Source: Phycisphaerales bacterium (lineage in GTDB: Bacteria; Planctomycetota; Phycisphaerae; Phycisphaerales; UBA1924). From it: a stretch of 64,000 nt of DNA. The notes under the pieces were generated by a model. That model was not told the DNA's origin. It did not search any database and saw only the letters and a list, made by a program, of their open reading frames with translations. The DNA lies in contig JAJDCZ010000003.1 in assembly GCA_029260555.1 (NCBI GenBank), positions 152,486 to 216,485 of the forward strand, written 5' to 3'. Both the position numbers and the translations under genes were made by a program. Positions 27,525 to 35,172 of this stretch are shown here, piece after piece; within the stretch, counting starts at the first letter, position 1, and every line of letters begins with the position of its first letter.

Positions 27525-27950
27525 TGGAGATCTTTCAATCTTTCAAGGCCTGTTTCTAGGGGTGTATAAGAGGTGGAGTAGGTGCATAAAGGGAGGTATT
27601 GAAAGATTGAATGATTTATTATTCTCTCTATCTCTTTCTTCTCTCTGCTGCGCTCATTCCACCATTCTTCCTCGCATGGCATCGGGTCGGGAGCCATTAG
27701 GTACTCCCGGGCGATGCTTTTCATGTGACGCCCGCGGGAACAGCACCCAATATCGACAGACTTTCTTTCGGCTGTCCGGTCTGGTTTGGAGGATCGCCCG
27801 TGTGGCCGACCTGCCCCGGCTGGCACCACCACTCGGAATCCATGCCCCTTGGCCACACAGGCCAACGAGGTACGCCGTCGGGCCAACAAACGAACCAATC
27901 CGGGACCACGGTTGGCCTCGATTCACACCACAAGCACGGAGGCACACGCC
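27525..27950. other. Non-coding gap after the primase, possible origin region
   Basis: There are about 425 bases without a convincing gene; a long open frame here is low-complexity and lacks its own ribosome site. It holds the inverted repeat at 27,536/27,600, an AT-rich stretch and a pyrimidine tract of about 35 bases near 27,620. The next gene begins behind GGAGG. Confidence 0.45.
27536..27611. repeat. 12-base inverted repeat (candidate replication origin or operator)
   Basis: TCAATCTTTCAA (27,536-27,547) and TTGAAAGATTGA (27,600-27,611) are exact reverse complements separated by 52 bases. The left arm also contains two tandem copies of TCTTTCAA. An AT-rich segment and a CT tract follow. 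The placement directly after the primase gene is where many phages keep their origin. Confidence 0.45.
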
Positions 27951-29333
27951 ATGAAAGTCGTCCAGATGAACATCAATGAAATCACACCCTACGAAAATAA
28001 CCCACGCCTGAACAACGAGGCGGTCGAAGCCGTCGCTGAGTCGATTCGGCAGTTTGGGTTCCGCCAGCCGATCGTGGTTGATGAGCAGGGCATCATCGTC
28101 TGCGGGCACACGCGGTTCAAGGCCGCCCAGATGCTCGAGATCAAACGGGTGCCGGTGCATGTGGCGACCGATCTGACGCCCGAGCAGATCCGGGCGTACC
28201 GAATCGCCGACAACAAAACTGGCGAGTTGGCCACCTGGGACATGGATCTGCTGCCGATCGAGATCGCCGAGTTGCAGGAGGCGGGGGTTGATTGGTCGTT
28301 GCTTGGATTCGACGCCGACGATCTGGCTCGGATCATGGCGGGCGAAGAAGGCGTGGCTGAAGGATTGACTGATCCCGACGATGTGCCCGAGCCGCCGGAT
28401 GATCCAATTACGCAGCCGGGTGATCTGTGGGTGCTCGGCAACCATCGGCTGTTGTGTGGCGATTCATCGAGCGAGACCGATCTGGATCGGTTGCTTGATG
28501 GCAACACCATCGACATGGTGAATACGGACCCGCCGTACAATGTGAAGGTTGAGCCGCGCTCGAACAATGCCATCGCGGCGGGCAACTCGTCGTTTGCTCC
28601 GTCGCCCAACTCCAAGACCGCCAAGCACCACCAGAAGTTCGACCTCGCTCGGCATCCCGAGAAGGCCAAGGCCACGCACAATAAGATGCGGGCCAAGGAT
28701 CGCCCGCTCGAAAACGACTTCCTGAGCGACGAGGCGTTCGGCGCGATGCTTCTGGCGTGGTTCGGCAACATCGCCCGCGTGCTCAAGCCCGGCGGGTCGT
28801 TCTTCATCTGGGGCGGGTACGCCAACTTGGGCAACTACCCCGCTCCGCTCAAGGCGTGCGAACTCTACTTCAGTCAAGGCGTCGTGTGGGACAAGCAGCA
28901 CCCCGTGCTCACCCGCAAGGATTTCATGGGCGCGTTCGAGATCTGCTTCTACGGCTGGCGTGAGGGTGCTGGGCACAAGTTCTTCGGCCCTACCAACGCT
29001 ACCGATCTCTGGCATGTCAAGAAGGTGAATCCGCAATCAATGGTGCACCTCACCGAGAAGCCCGTCGAACTGGCAGTGAAATCGATCCAGTATTCATCCC
29101 GCCCGGGCGAGAATGTCCTCGACCTCTTCGGCGGCTCCGGCTCAACCCTCATCGCTTGCGAGCAAACCGATCGCCACGCCTACCTCATGGAGATTGACCC
29201 GGCGTACTGCGATGTGATCGTTCAGCGATGGGAGGAGTTTACGGGCAAGAAGGCGGAGCGGATCGCTGCGAACGCTGACGCAGGAGAAACAGCCCCGACG
29301 GCTGTCGAGGCTGGCAAGGGAGATGATGGATGA
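27951..29333 (+). CDS. ParB-like domain fused to DNA methyltransferase
   Basis: A 460-residue phage protein. Residues 1-100 form a ParB/Srx-type domain ('YENNPRLNNEAVEAVAESIR', 'IVCGHTRFKAAQML'). The rest is an amino-methyltransferase of the N6-adenine/N4-cytosine class, with DPPYNV near residue 195 and the AdoMet-binding 'LDLFGGSGSTLIACEQ' near 390. Such orphan enzymes modify phage DNA, often as anti-restriction. The start ATG follows GGAGG; upstream in-frame codons give an arginine/proline-rich extension typical of untranslated DNA. Confidence 0.92.
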   Translation: MKVVQMNINEITPYENNPRLNNEAVEAVAESIRQFGFRQPIVVDEQGIIVCGHTRFKAAQMLEIKRVPVHVATDLTPEQIRAYRIADNKTGELATWDMDLLPIEIAELQEAGVDWSLLGFDADDLARIMAGEEGVAEGLTDPDDVPEPPDDPITQPGDLWVLGNHRLLCGDSSSETDLDRLLDGNTIDMVNTDPPYNVKVEPRSNNAIAAGNSSFAPSPNSKTAKHHQKFDLARHPEKAKATHNKMRAKDRPLENDFLSDEAFGAMLLAWFGNIARVLKPGGSFFIWGGYANLGNYPAPLKACELYFSQGVVWDKQHPVLTRKDFMGAFEICFYGWREGAGHKFFGPTNATDLWHVKKVNPQSMVHLTEKPVELAVKSIQYSSRPGENVLDLFGGSGSTLIACEQTDRHAYLMEIDPAYCDVIVQRWEEFTGKKAERIAANADAGETAPTAVEAGKGDDG

Positions 29334-29338
29334 TTTCC

Positions 29339-29776
29339 TTACTTCTTTACCGCGAAGAGCCCGCGATCGGTCTTGACGAATCTCGCTTCCTTGCCCTTCT
29401 TGGCGATCTCACGGATCATCGCGGCGTAGAGCGTGGCGTGCGGGGTCTTGCCGGTGGTCTTCCAGCCCGCGGCGATGGCTCGCTCGGCGATGGCCTTGGC
29501 GCTGAGCGGTTCGCCTGCCTTGGCGAGGACCTTGGCGGCCAGGTCGAGCCCGCTCATGCGTTTGGGCTTGGTGGGCTTGGCCGCGTCGTTGGCCCGTGTC
29601 GCGTTCTTGGCCGTCTTGGCCTTGGCGGTCGCCTTGGGTTTAGGTTTGGCGGCAGTCGCGGCCGTGTTGGCCCGTGTGGTCTTGGTCGTGGGCTTGGCTT
29701 TGGTGGCTCGCTTCGGTGCGGCCTTGCGGGTTGTGGGCTTCGATGTCGTGGTTTTCTTGGCGGTTTTCTTCGTCAT
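29339..29776 (-). CDS. Histone H1-like tail with HARE-HTH domain
   Basis: A 145-residue basic protein. The first ~75 residues are almost entirely Lys, Ala, Thr and Arg (for example 'TKPTTKTTRANTAA'), like a histone H1 tail. The last 70 residues ('LDLAAKVLAKAGEPLSAKAI' then 'YAAMIREIAKKGK') match the HARE-HTH winged helix predicted to bind DNA in chromatin and restriction proteins. Start chosen at the second Met behind AAAGGA. It lies convergent to the methyltransferase with a 5-base gap. A role in compacting or marking DNA is inferred. Confidence 0.75.
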   Translation of the reverse strand: MTKKTAKKTTTSKPTTRKAAPKRATKAKPTTKTTRANTAATAAKPKPKATAKAKTAKNATRANDAAKPTKPKRMSGLDLAAKVLAKAGEPLSAKAIAERAIAAGWKTTGKTPHATLYAAMIREIAKKGKEARFVKTDRGLFAVKK

Positions 29777-29809
29777 GATGATTCCTTTCATGGAAACAGG
29801 GTGAAATGG

Positions 29810-30142
29810 TTATGGGCGTCGTTCGACGATCGCCCATTTGGATTGGATCGGGGCATACTCGGTTGGGAAGACCTCGTGGCCTCGCCTTTCGATCGCGTCG
29901 ATCAGGCGGCTGTTCAGTTCGCCCGTGTTGACGCGGTACTCGGTGAACGCGGCGGCGATTTCGGCGGCCGTGTTGGTCTTGCCGCGGCGCGTCACGAGGT
30001 CTTCGAGCTCGTTGGCCTTGTCGCTCATGGCAGACTCGAGCTCGTGAACCTTCGCGCCCGCTGCGTTGAGCAGGTCGGCGATCTGGCGTTGGATGTAGGC
30101 GAGCTCGCGGATGTCGTTTCGGATCGTGCTTTTCGTGGTCAT
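29810..30142 (-). CDS. Small helical protein of unknown function
   Basis: A 110-residue protein on the minus strand, 33 bases upstream of the HARE-HTH gene. It is mostly helical, with 'YIQRQIADLLNAAGAKVHEL' and a following stretch that could form a short coiled coil. It has no recognised family. It forms a three-gene leftward cluster with its neighbours. Confidence 0.55.
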   Translation of the reverse strand: MTTKSTIRNDIRELAYIQRQIADLLNAAGAKVHELESAMSDKANELEDLVTRRGKTNTAAEIAAAFTEYRVNTGELNSRLIDAIERRGHEVFPTEYAPIQSKWAIVERRP

Positions 30143-30175
30143 GGTCGTGCTCCTGTTCGTCGTGCCTATCGCGTT

Positions 30176-30523
30176 TCAGCCGATGGGGTGGATGGTGTAG
30201 TTGGTTCCGCAGGTCTGGCAGGTGACGGTTTCGCCGTCATCGTCCCAGACGAGTTGGTCGATGTCGTTCTGACCGCAGCGGGGGCAGATGCCCGTGGGCG
30301 GGACGGTGTCGGGTTCGGGTTTAGCCGCGTCGCTCTGTGCAGCCTCGATCCCCGCTTGGTAGGCCGCCCGCAGCGCGTCGCGCACGCCCCACACCGAGAC
30401 GGCATGAAAATCGGAGCGGTCGTTGTTGCGGGTTTCGAGGGTGAAGATGTTCAGCGTGTCGACCGCGATGCCCAGCAGCGTGGCTTCTCGTTTCGTGGTG
30501 GCGTTGTCGTCGGTATTCGTCAT
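30176..30523 (-). CDS. DUF6900-like protein with zinc ribbon
   Basis: A 115-residue protein, first gene of the leftward cluster. Residues 10-60 ('LLGIAVDTLNIFTLETRNND' then 'WGVRDALRAAYQAG') resemble DUF6900, a short module common in plasmids and phages. The C-terminal part has CPRCG and CQTCG, a zinc ribbon. Its function is unknown. The 170 bases upstream separate it from the rightward packaging genes, so a divergent promoter pair is likely there. Confidence 0.6.
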   Translation of the reverse strand: MTNTDDNATTKREATLLGIAVDTLNIFTLETRNNDRSDFHAVSVWGVRDALRAAYQAGIEAAQSDAAKPEPDTVPPTGICPRCGQNDIDQLVWDDDGETVTCQTCGTNYTIHPIG

Positions 30524-30696
30524 CGTCGTGTTCTCCTTGGCGGGCGTGTATTCGTCCCGCGTTCAGCACATGAAGCCATGAAGTACCGACGGATGCAAGG
30601 TGAATCTCCGAGGATTCGCAGAAAATCTGCCCCTTGTGGGCAACTACGCGAACGATGTGGGCAAGTGGCGGGACATGTGCGAGCGGGAGGTCCGAA

Positions 30697-30948
30697 GTGA
30701 CTCCCGAACACGCGCCTAGCACGCCTGATTCGCGGGCAAATCCCCGCCTGGACCCGGCCGCGATACCCGTTTCCGATGCGGCCAAAGTGCTGTCGCGGGC
30801 GGGCGGGGTGGCCGTGACGAAGGAGCAGCTGGCCGCCGACATCGACGCGGGCGCGCCGACCAACAGGGACGGGAGCCTGCACTTGTTGCACTACGCCGCG
30901 TGGCTGGTACGGGAGATGGCGACGGGAGGGGCGACCATTGGCGATTGA
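30697..30948 (+). CDS. Small packaging-associated protein (possible small terminase)
   Basis: An 83-residue protein starting at GTG behind GGGAGG. Its segment 'LHLLHYAAWLVREMA' closely matches 'VDLLRYTAWLVNER' in the N-terminal domain of the terminase that follows, as if the two share one DNA-binding module. It overlaps the terminase start by 11 bases. Its position is where a small terminase subunit is expected, but the assignment is inferred. Confidence 0.55.
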   Translation: MTPEHAPSTPDSRANPRLDPAAIPVSDAAKVLSRAGGVAVTKEQLAADIDAGAPTNRDGSLHLLHYAAWLVREMATGGATIGD

Positions 30949-33211
30949 TCCGCGTCAACTCAGGCCCAGCGAGCTGTGTCAGTTGCTCAACTCAACGCCG
31001 ATCGGTGAAGTGATCGGCGAGCGGCAGCTGCGTCGGCATCGCACGCGGGCGGGGCTTCGCATCGCGGCGAGCAATGATCCGCAGCGGGTAGACTTGCTGC
31101 GCTATACCGCGTGGCTTGTCAATGAACGCCACAAGCCCAAGCCAGAATCCAAAGGGCTGACCGAATACGACGCGCAGCGTGAGCGGGCGTTGGCACGGAG
31201 CAAAGCCCAGTCGTTGTCCGGACGCGGCATCGGCGAACTGCCCGAAGTTACTGACCCCGATCGCAAGGCGCAGGCAGAGACGGACTTCCGGTTCTTCTGC
31301 GAGACCTACTTCGAGCAGACCTTCACGATGGCGTGGTCGGATGACCACCTCAAGGTCATCGCCAAGATCGAGCAGGCCGTGCTTGAGGGCGGGTTGTTTG
31401 CGATGGCCATGCCTCGCGGATCGGGCAAGACGACGCTGTGCGAGATCGCGTGCCTGTGGGCGATCCTGATCGGGGCGAGAGGGTTTGTCGCGTTGATCGG
31501 AGCGGACGAGGATCACGCGGCCAACATGCTCGACTCGATCAAGGCCGAACTCGAGAACAACGATCTGCTGCTTGAGGATTTCCCCGAAGCGGTCTATCCA
31601 ATCCAGCAACTCGAAGGCATCCACCAACGCGCCAGCGGGCAGCTGTTTGAGGGCTCGCAGACACATATCGGGTGGACGGCCAAGGAGATCGTGCTGCCGA
31701 CAATGCCTGAATCGAAGGCGTCGGGAGCGATCATCCGTGTCGCTGGAATCACTGGGCGCATCCGAGGCATGAAACACAAGCGGCCCGATGGGCAATCGGT
31801 TCGGCCATCGTTGGTACTCATCGACGATCCGCAAACGGACGAGTCGGCACGGTCGCCATCGCAGTGCGCGACACGAGAACGGATTCTGGCTGGTGCGATC
31901 CTCGGGCTCGGCGGTCCGGGCAAGAAGATCGCGGGGTTGATGACGATCACCGTCGTGCGACAAGATGACATGGCCGACCGGTTGCTCGATCGTGATCTGC
32001 ATCCTCAATGGCAGGGCGAGCGGACGAAGATGGTGTACGCGTTCCCGACGGATGAAGCGTTGTGGTCAAAGTATGCTGAGATTCGAGCGGATGGGCTTCG
32101 CAACGACGCGGGAATCAAGGCCTCGACCGAGTTCTACCATGAACATCAAGAAGCAATGGACGAGGGATCGCTCATTGCCTGGCCGGAACGGTTCAACCAC
32201 GACGAGCTGTCGGCCATCCAGCACGCAATGAATCTGAAATACCAGAACGAACCGGCGTTCTGGGCTGAGTATCAGAACGAGCCGCTCCCTGAGAACGAAC
32301 CCGACGATGAACTCCTGACCGCCGAGCAGATCGCGGCCAAAGCCAGCGGCATGAATCGCGGAGCCATCCCGATCGGCTGTTCGCACCTGACCATGTTCAT
32401 CGATGTGCAGGGTAAGGCGCTGTACTGGTTGATCGCGGCGTGGGCGGACGATTTTACAGGGTACATCATCGACTACGGTACCGAGCCCGATCAGAAGCAG
32501 CCATACTTCACCCTCCGGGGAATGAAACGAACACTCTTGACGGCATCGCCACGAGCCGGGCAAGAAGGCGCGATCTACGCCGGGCTCGAACTACTCACTG
32601 AATCCATGCTCAGCAAGGAGTGGCGACGCGACGATGGCGCGATGGTGCGGATTGACCGATGCCTGATCGATGCCAACTGGGGCGCATCGACCGATGTGGT
32701 GTATCAGTTCTGCCGCCAGAGCCCGTTCGCCAATGTGCTGTTGCCTTCGCACGGTCGGTATGTCGGCGCAAGCAGCATCCCGTTCAGCGAGTACAAACGC
32801 AAACGCGGCGACCGAGTCGGGCACAACTGGCGGGTTCCCAATGTGACCGGCAAGCGAGCCGTCCGCCATGTGGTCTTCGACACGAACTATTGGAAGTCGT
32901 TCGTTCAATCGCGGCTCGCGGTCCCTATGGGTGATCCGGGATGCCTGGCATTGTTCGGCCGCAAGCCGGAATTACATCGACTCCTCGCCGAGCATCTGAC
33001 GGCGGAGTACCGCGTCAAGACCGAAGGTCGAGGCCGAACCGTCGATGAATGGAAACTCCGCCAACCCGGCCTCGACAACCACTGGCTCGATTGCGTGGTT
33101 GGGGCAGCGGTCGCGGCATCAATGCAGGGGGCGATGCTTTATGGGACCGGTTCGAAACTGGTGGAACGCACTCGGATCAAACTATCATCCATTCAACGGG
33201 GGCGAGGCTGA
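30938..33211 (+). CDS. Phage terminase large subunit
   Basis: A 757-residue packaging motor and nuclease. The first ~75 residues form an extra module resembling the gene before it. Walker A is PRGSGKTT (159-166) and Walker B 'SLVLIDDPQTDES' near 290. The C-terminal nuclease half includes 'CLIDANWGASTDVVY' near 570 and a tail around 'DEWKLRQPGLDNHWLDCVV'. It starts at TTG behind GGGAGGGG. It is longer than most large terminases (about 450-650), owing to the N-terminal module. Confidence 0.93.
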   Translation: MAIDPRQLRPSELCQLLNSTPIGEVIGERQLRRHRTRAGLRIAASNDPQRVDLLRYTAWLVNERHKPKPESKGLTEYDAQRERALARSKAQSLSGRGIGELPEVTDPDRKAQAETDFRFFCETYFEQTFTMAWSDDHLKVIAKIEQAVLEGGLFAMAMPRGSGKTTLCEIACLWAILIGARGFVALIGADEDHAANMLDSIKAELENNDLLLEDFPEAVYPIQQLEGIHQRASGQLFEGSQTHIGWTAKEIVLPTMPESKASGAIIRVAGITGRIRGMKHKRPDGQSVRPSLVLIDDPQTDESARSPSQCATRERILAGAILGLGGPGKKIAGLMTITVVRQDDMADRLLDRDLHPQWQGERTKMVYAFPTDEALWSKYAEIRADGLRNDAGIKASTEFYHEHQEAMDEGSLIAWPERFNHDELSAIQHAMNLKYQNEPAFWAEYQNEPLPENEPDDELLTAEQIAAKASGMNRGAIPIGCSHLTMFIDVQGKALYWLIAAWADDFTGYIIDYGTEPDQKQPYFTLRGMKRTLLTASPRAGQEGAIYAGLELLTESMLSKEWRRDDGAMVRIDRCLIDANWGASTDVVYQFCRQSPFANVLLPSHGRYVGASSIPFSEYKRKRGDRVGHNWRVPNVTGKRAVRHVVFDTNYWKSFVQSRLAVPMGDPGCLALFGRKPELHRLLAEHLTAEYRVKTEGRGRTVDEWKLRQPGLDNHWLDCVVGAAVAASMQGAMLYGTGSKLVERTRIKLSSIQRGRG

Positions 33212-33396
33212 TGCCACGGATGAAGCGAGATTCACGATCACCCAGCGGTGAGAAGCTCGGACTTGTCTGTCGCGGATGTGGATGCCAGCACTTCCGTGTG
33301 ATCTATCTCAAGCACTGCCGGTGTGGCGTTGTTGTCCGCCGACGGGAGTGTCGGCACTGTGGACGACGCACGCTGACACGCGAATACCAAAGCTAG
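33211..33396 (+). CDS. Small zinc-ribbon phage protein
   Basis: A 61-residue basic protein overlapping the terminase stop (TGATG). Cysteine pairs CRGCG, HCRCG and CRHCG, with 'RECRHCGRRTLTREY' at the end, make a compact zinc ribbon like those of small phage transcription or packaging factors. Its function is not known. Confidence 0.65.
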   Translation: MPRMKRDSRSPSGEKLGLVCRGCGCQHFRVIYLKHCRCGVVVRRRECRHCGRRTLTREYQS

Positions 33397-33465
33397 TTCG
33401 ATCTATCGAATGATTCCATGTTGACATCCGCCACTTTTATGCGTGTTGGCGTAGATGACTCGTAG

Positions 33466-33483
33466 ACACGGCTTGTGCCGTGT
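33466..33483. promoter_or_regulatory. Hairpin ahead of the head-gene operon
   Basis: ACACGGC, loop TTGT, GCCGTGT: a perfect 7-base-pair hairpin ending one base before the GGGAG ribosome site of the next gene. It has no T run, so it is more likely a translational or RNA-processing element than a terminator. Confidence 0.4.
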
Positions 33484-33493
33484 GGGAGTCATC

Positions 33494-33706
33494 ATGCCAG
33501 AGGCATCGGGCAATCTTGAACAGGCGATTCGTGACAATGCTGCTGGCCCCAAGCGGGCGCAGGGCGATGCGGGGAGTGTCGAGCAGCACTCGCTCAAGGA
33601 TCAGGTCGAAGCCGATCGGTATCTGGCGAGCAAGCAGGTCGCTTCCAATCCTGCCAAAGCAGTCCGGTTCACTCGATTGGTGCCTCCCGGCGCGGGGGGC
33701 TGCTAA
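33494..33706 (+). CDS. GpW-like head-tail joining protein
   Basis: A 70-residue protein directly before the portal gene and overlapping it by one base. It has an acidic helical first part and 'SLKDQVEADRYLASKQVA' followed by 'KAVRFTRLVPPGA'. The place (between terminase and portal) and size match lambda gpW-type joining proteins or the short conserved proteins that precede lambda-type portals. Identification rests on context as much as on sequence. Confidence 0.6.
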   Translation: MPEASGNLEQAIRDNAAGPKRAQGDAGSVEQHSLKDQVEADRYLASKQVASNPAKAVRFTRLVPPGAGGC

Positions 33707-35172
33707 TGCGCTGGGTGTTTGGCAACAAAGCGACAAAGCAATCGGCGAGCTCACCAATGCCCACGACCAAAGGCGGAGTTATCCGTCGCATGATCCGGGC
33801 CGGGTTTGATTCGGCGGCGACCAACGACGGCAATCGTCGCCATTGGATTCATGCCGATGGCATGAGTGCTGACGCGGCTGCATCGCCCGAGGTTCGTCGC
33901 ATCCTGCGGAATCGTGCCCGCTACGAGACCGCCAACAACGCCTACGCCAAGGGCATCGTGCTCACGCTCGCCAACGATGTCGTGGGCACTGGGCCCCGGC
34001 TACAGATGCTCACCGATGACGAGATCGGCAACGCCCGGCTCGAGCAGGCCTTCGCCGCTTGGAGCAAAGAGATCGGGCTGCCCGAGAAGCTCCGCACGAT
34101 GCGGATGGCCCGGGCAACCGATGGCGAGATGTTCGTTGTCCTCACCAGCAACCCAAACCTCCGATCCCCGATTAAACTGGACCTTCGGCTCATCGAAGCT
34201 GATCAGGTGACCACGCCCGATCTCTCGATCCTCGATGATGGCGCGGTCGATGGGATTGTGTTCGATTCATTTGGCAATCCGGTCGAATACCACATGCTCA
34301 AGGGGCATCCGGGCGACGCACGCACCGGGTTCCTCGGGCTCGAATACGACCGTGTGCCCGCCGAGTCGGTAATTCACTACTTCCGAGCTGATCGTGCCGG
34401 GCAGAGCCGGGGGATTCCGGATATCACGCCTGCATTGCCACTATTTGCTCAGCTGCGTCGGTTCACGCTGGCCGTACTCGGCGCTGCCGAGACGGCTGCG
34501 GACTTTGCGGGCATTCTCTACACCGACACGCCCGCCAACGGCGAGGCCGAGGCCGTCGAGCCAATGGATGCGATCGAGATCGAAGCCCGCTCGCTGCTCA
34601 CAATGCCCGGCGGTTGGAAGATGTCACAGCTTCATGCAGAGCAACCCGCGACCACCTACGCGGAGTTCAAGCGTGAGATATTGACTGAGATCGCACGATG
34701 CCTGAACATGCCGTTCAACATCGCGGCGGGAAACAGCAGCGGCTACAACTACGCTTCGGGCCGACTCGACCACCAGACTTATTTCAAGAGCATCCGCGTA
34801 GAACAAGATCACTTTGCATGCTTTGTGCTCGATCGGATTCTCTCTGCATGGCTCGATGAGGCCGTACTCGTTTCTGACCTGATGCCATTGAGGATGCGCA
34901 CGAATATCGCGTCCGGTGGCGTAGTCGCACACCAGTGGTTCTGGGACGGCACCGAGCATGTTGATCCGGCCAAGGAAGCCAATGCGCAGGCGACTCGGTT
35001 GTCCTCGCACACCACGACGCTGGCCAACGAATACGCCCGGCAGGGACGCGACTGGGAAACCGAGCTCCGTCAGCGAGCCAAAGAGATCGCGTTGATGCAG
35101 GAACTCGGGCTCAGTGAGACCCAGGCATCGCCGCTCACGCCCACCACCAAGGAAACCGCCCATGCCGCCTGA
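33706..35172 (+). CDS. Lambda-type phage portal protein
   Basis: A 488-residue portal of the lambda gpB family, the dodecameric ring through which DNA enters the capsid. Supporting segments are 'RRILRNRARYETANNAYAKG', 'GTGPRLQMLTDDE', 'FRADRAGQSRGIPDITPAL' and 'EFKREILTEIARCLNMPFN', followed by 'AAGNSSGYNYASGRLD'. Its stop lies 11 bases inside the protease-capsid gene. Confidence 0.92.
   Translation: MRWVFGNKATKQSASSPMPTTKGGVIRRMIRAGFDSAATNDGNRRHWIHADGMSADAAASPEVRRILRNRARYETANNAYAKGIVLTLANDVVGTGPRLQMLTDDEIGNARLEQAFAAWSKEIGLPEKLRTMRMARATDGEMFVVLTSNPNLRSPIKLDLRLIEADQVTTPDLSILDDGAVDGIVFDSFGNPVEYHMLKGHPGDARTGFLGLEYDRVPAESVIHYFRADRAGQSRGIPDITPALPLFAQLRRFTLAVLGAAETAADFAGILYTDTPANGEAEAVEPMDAIEIEARSLLTMPGGWKMSQLHAEQPATTYAEFKREILTEIARCLNMPFNIAAGNSSGYNYASGRLDHQTYFKSIRVEQDHFACFVLDRILSAWLDEAVLVSDLMPLRMRTNIASGGVVAHQWFWDGTEHVDPAKEANAQATRLSSHTTTLANEYARQGRDWETELRQRAKEIALMQELGLSETQASPLTPTTKETAHAA

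Noticed and set aside
27511..27954. 147-codon plus-strand frame after the primase
   Set aside because: Low-complexity Ser/Leu and Arg/Pro content, no own ribosome site, overlaps the primase end and the next start.
29330..30700. 456-codon plus-strand frame, Gly/Arg-rich
   Set aside because: It lies antisense to three convincing minus-strand genes and its composition is what a high-GC complementary strand yields.
33421..33460. TTGACA as a promoter for the head operon
   Set aside because: No acceptable -10 hexamer at 16-19 bases; kept only as a note.
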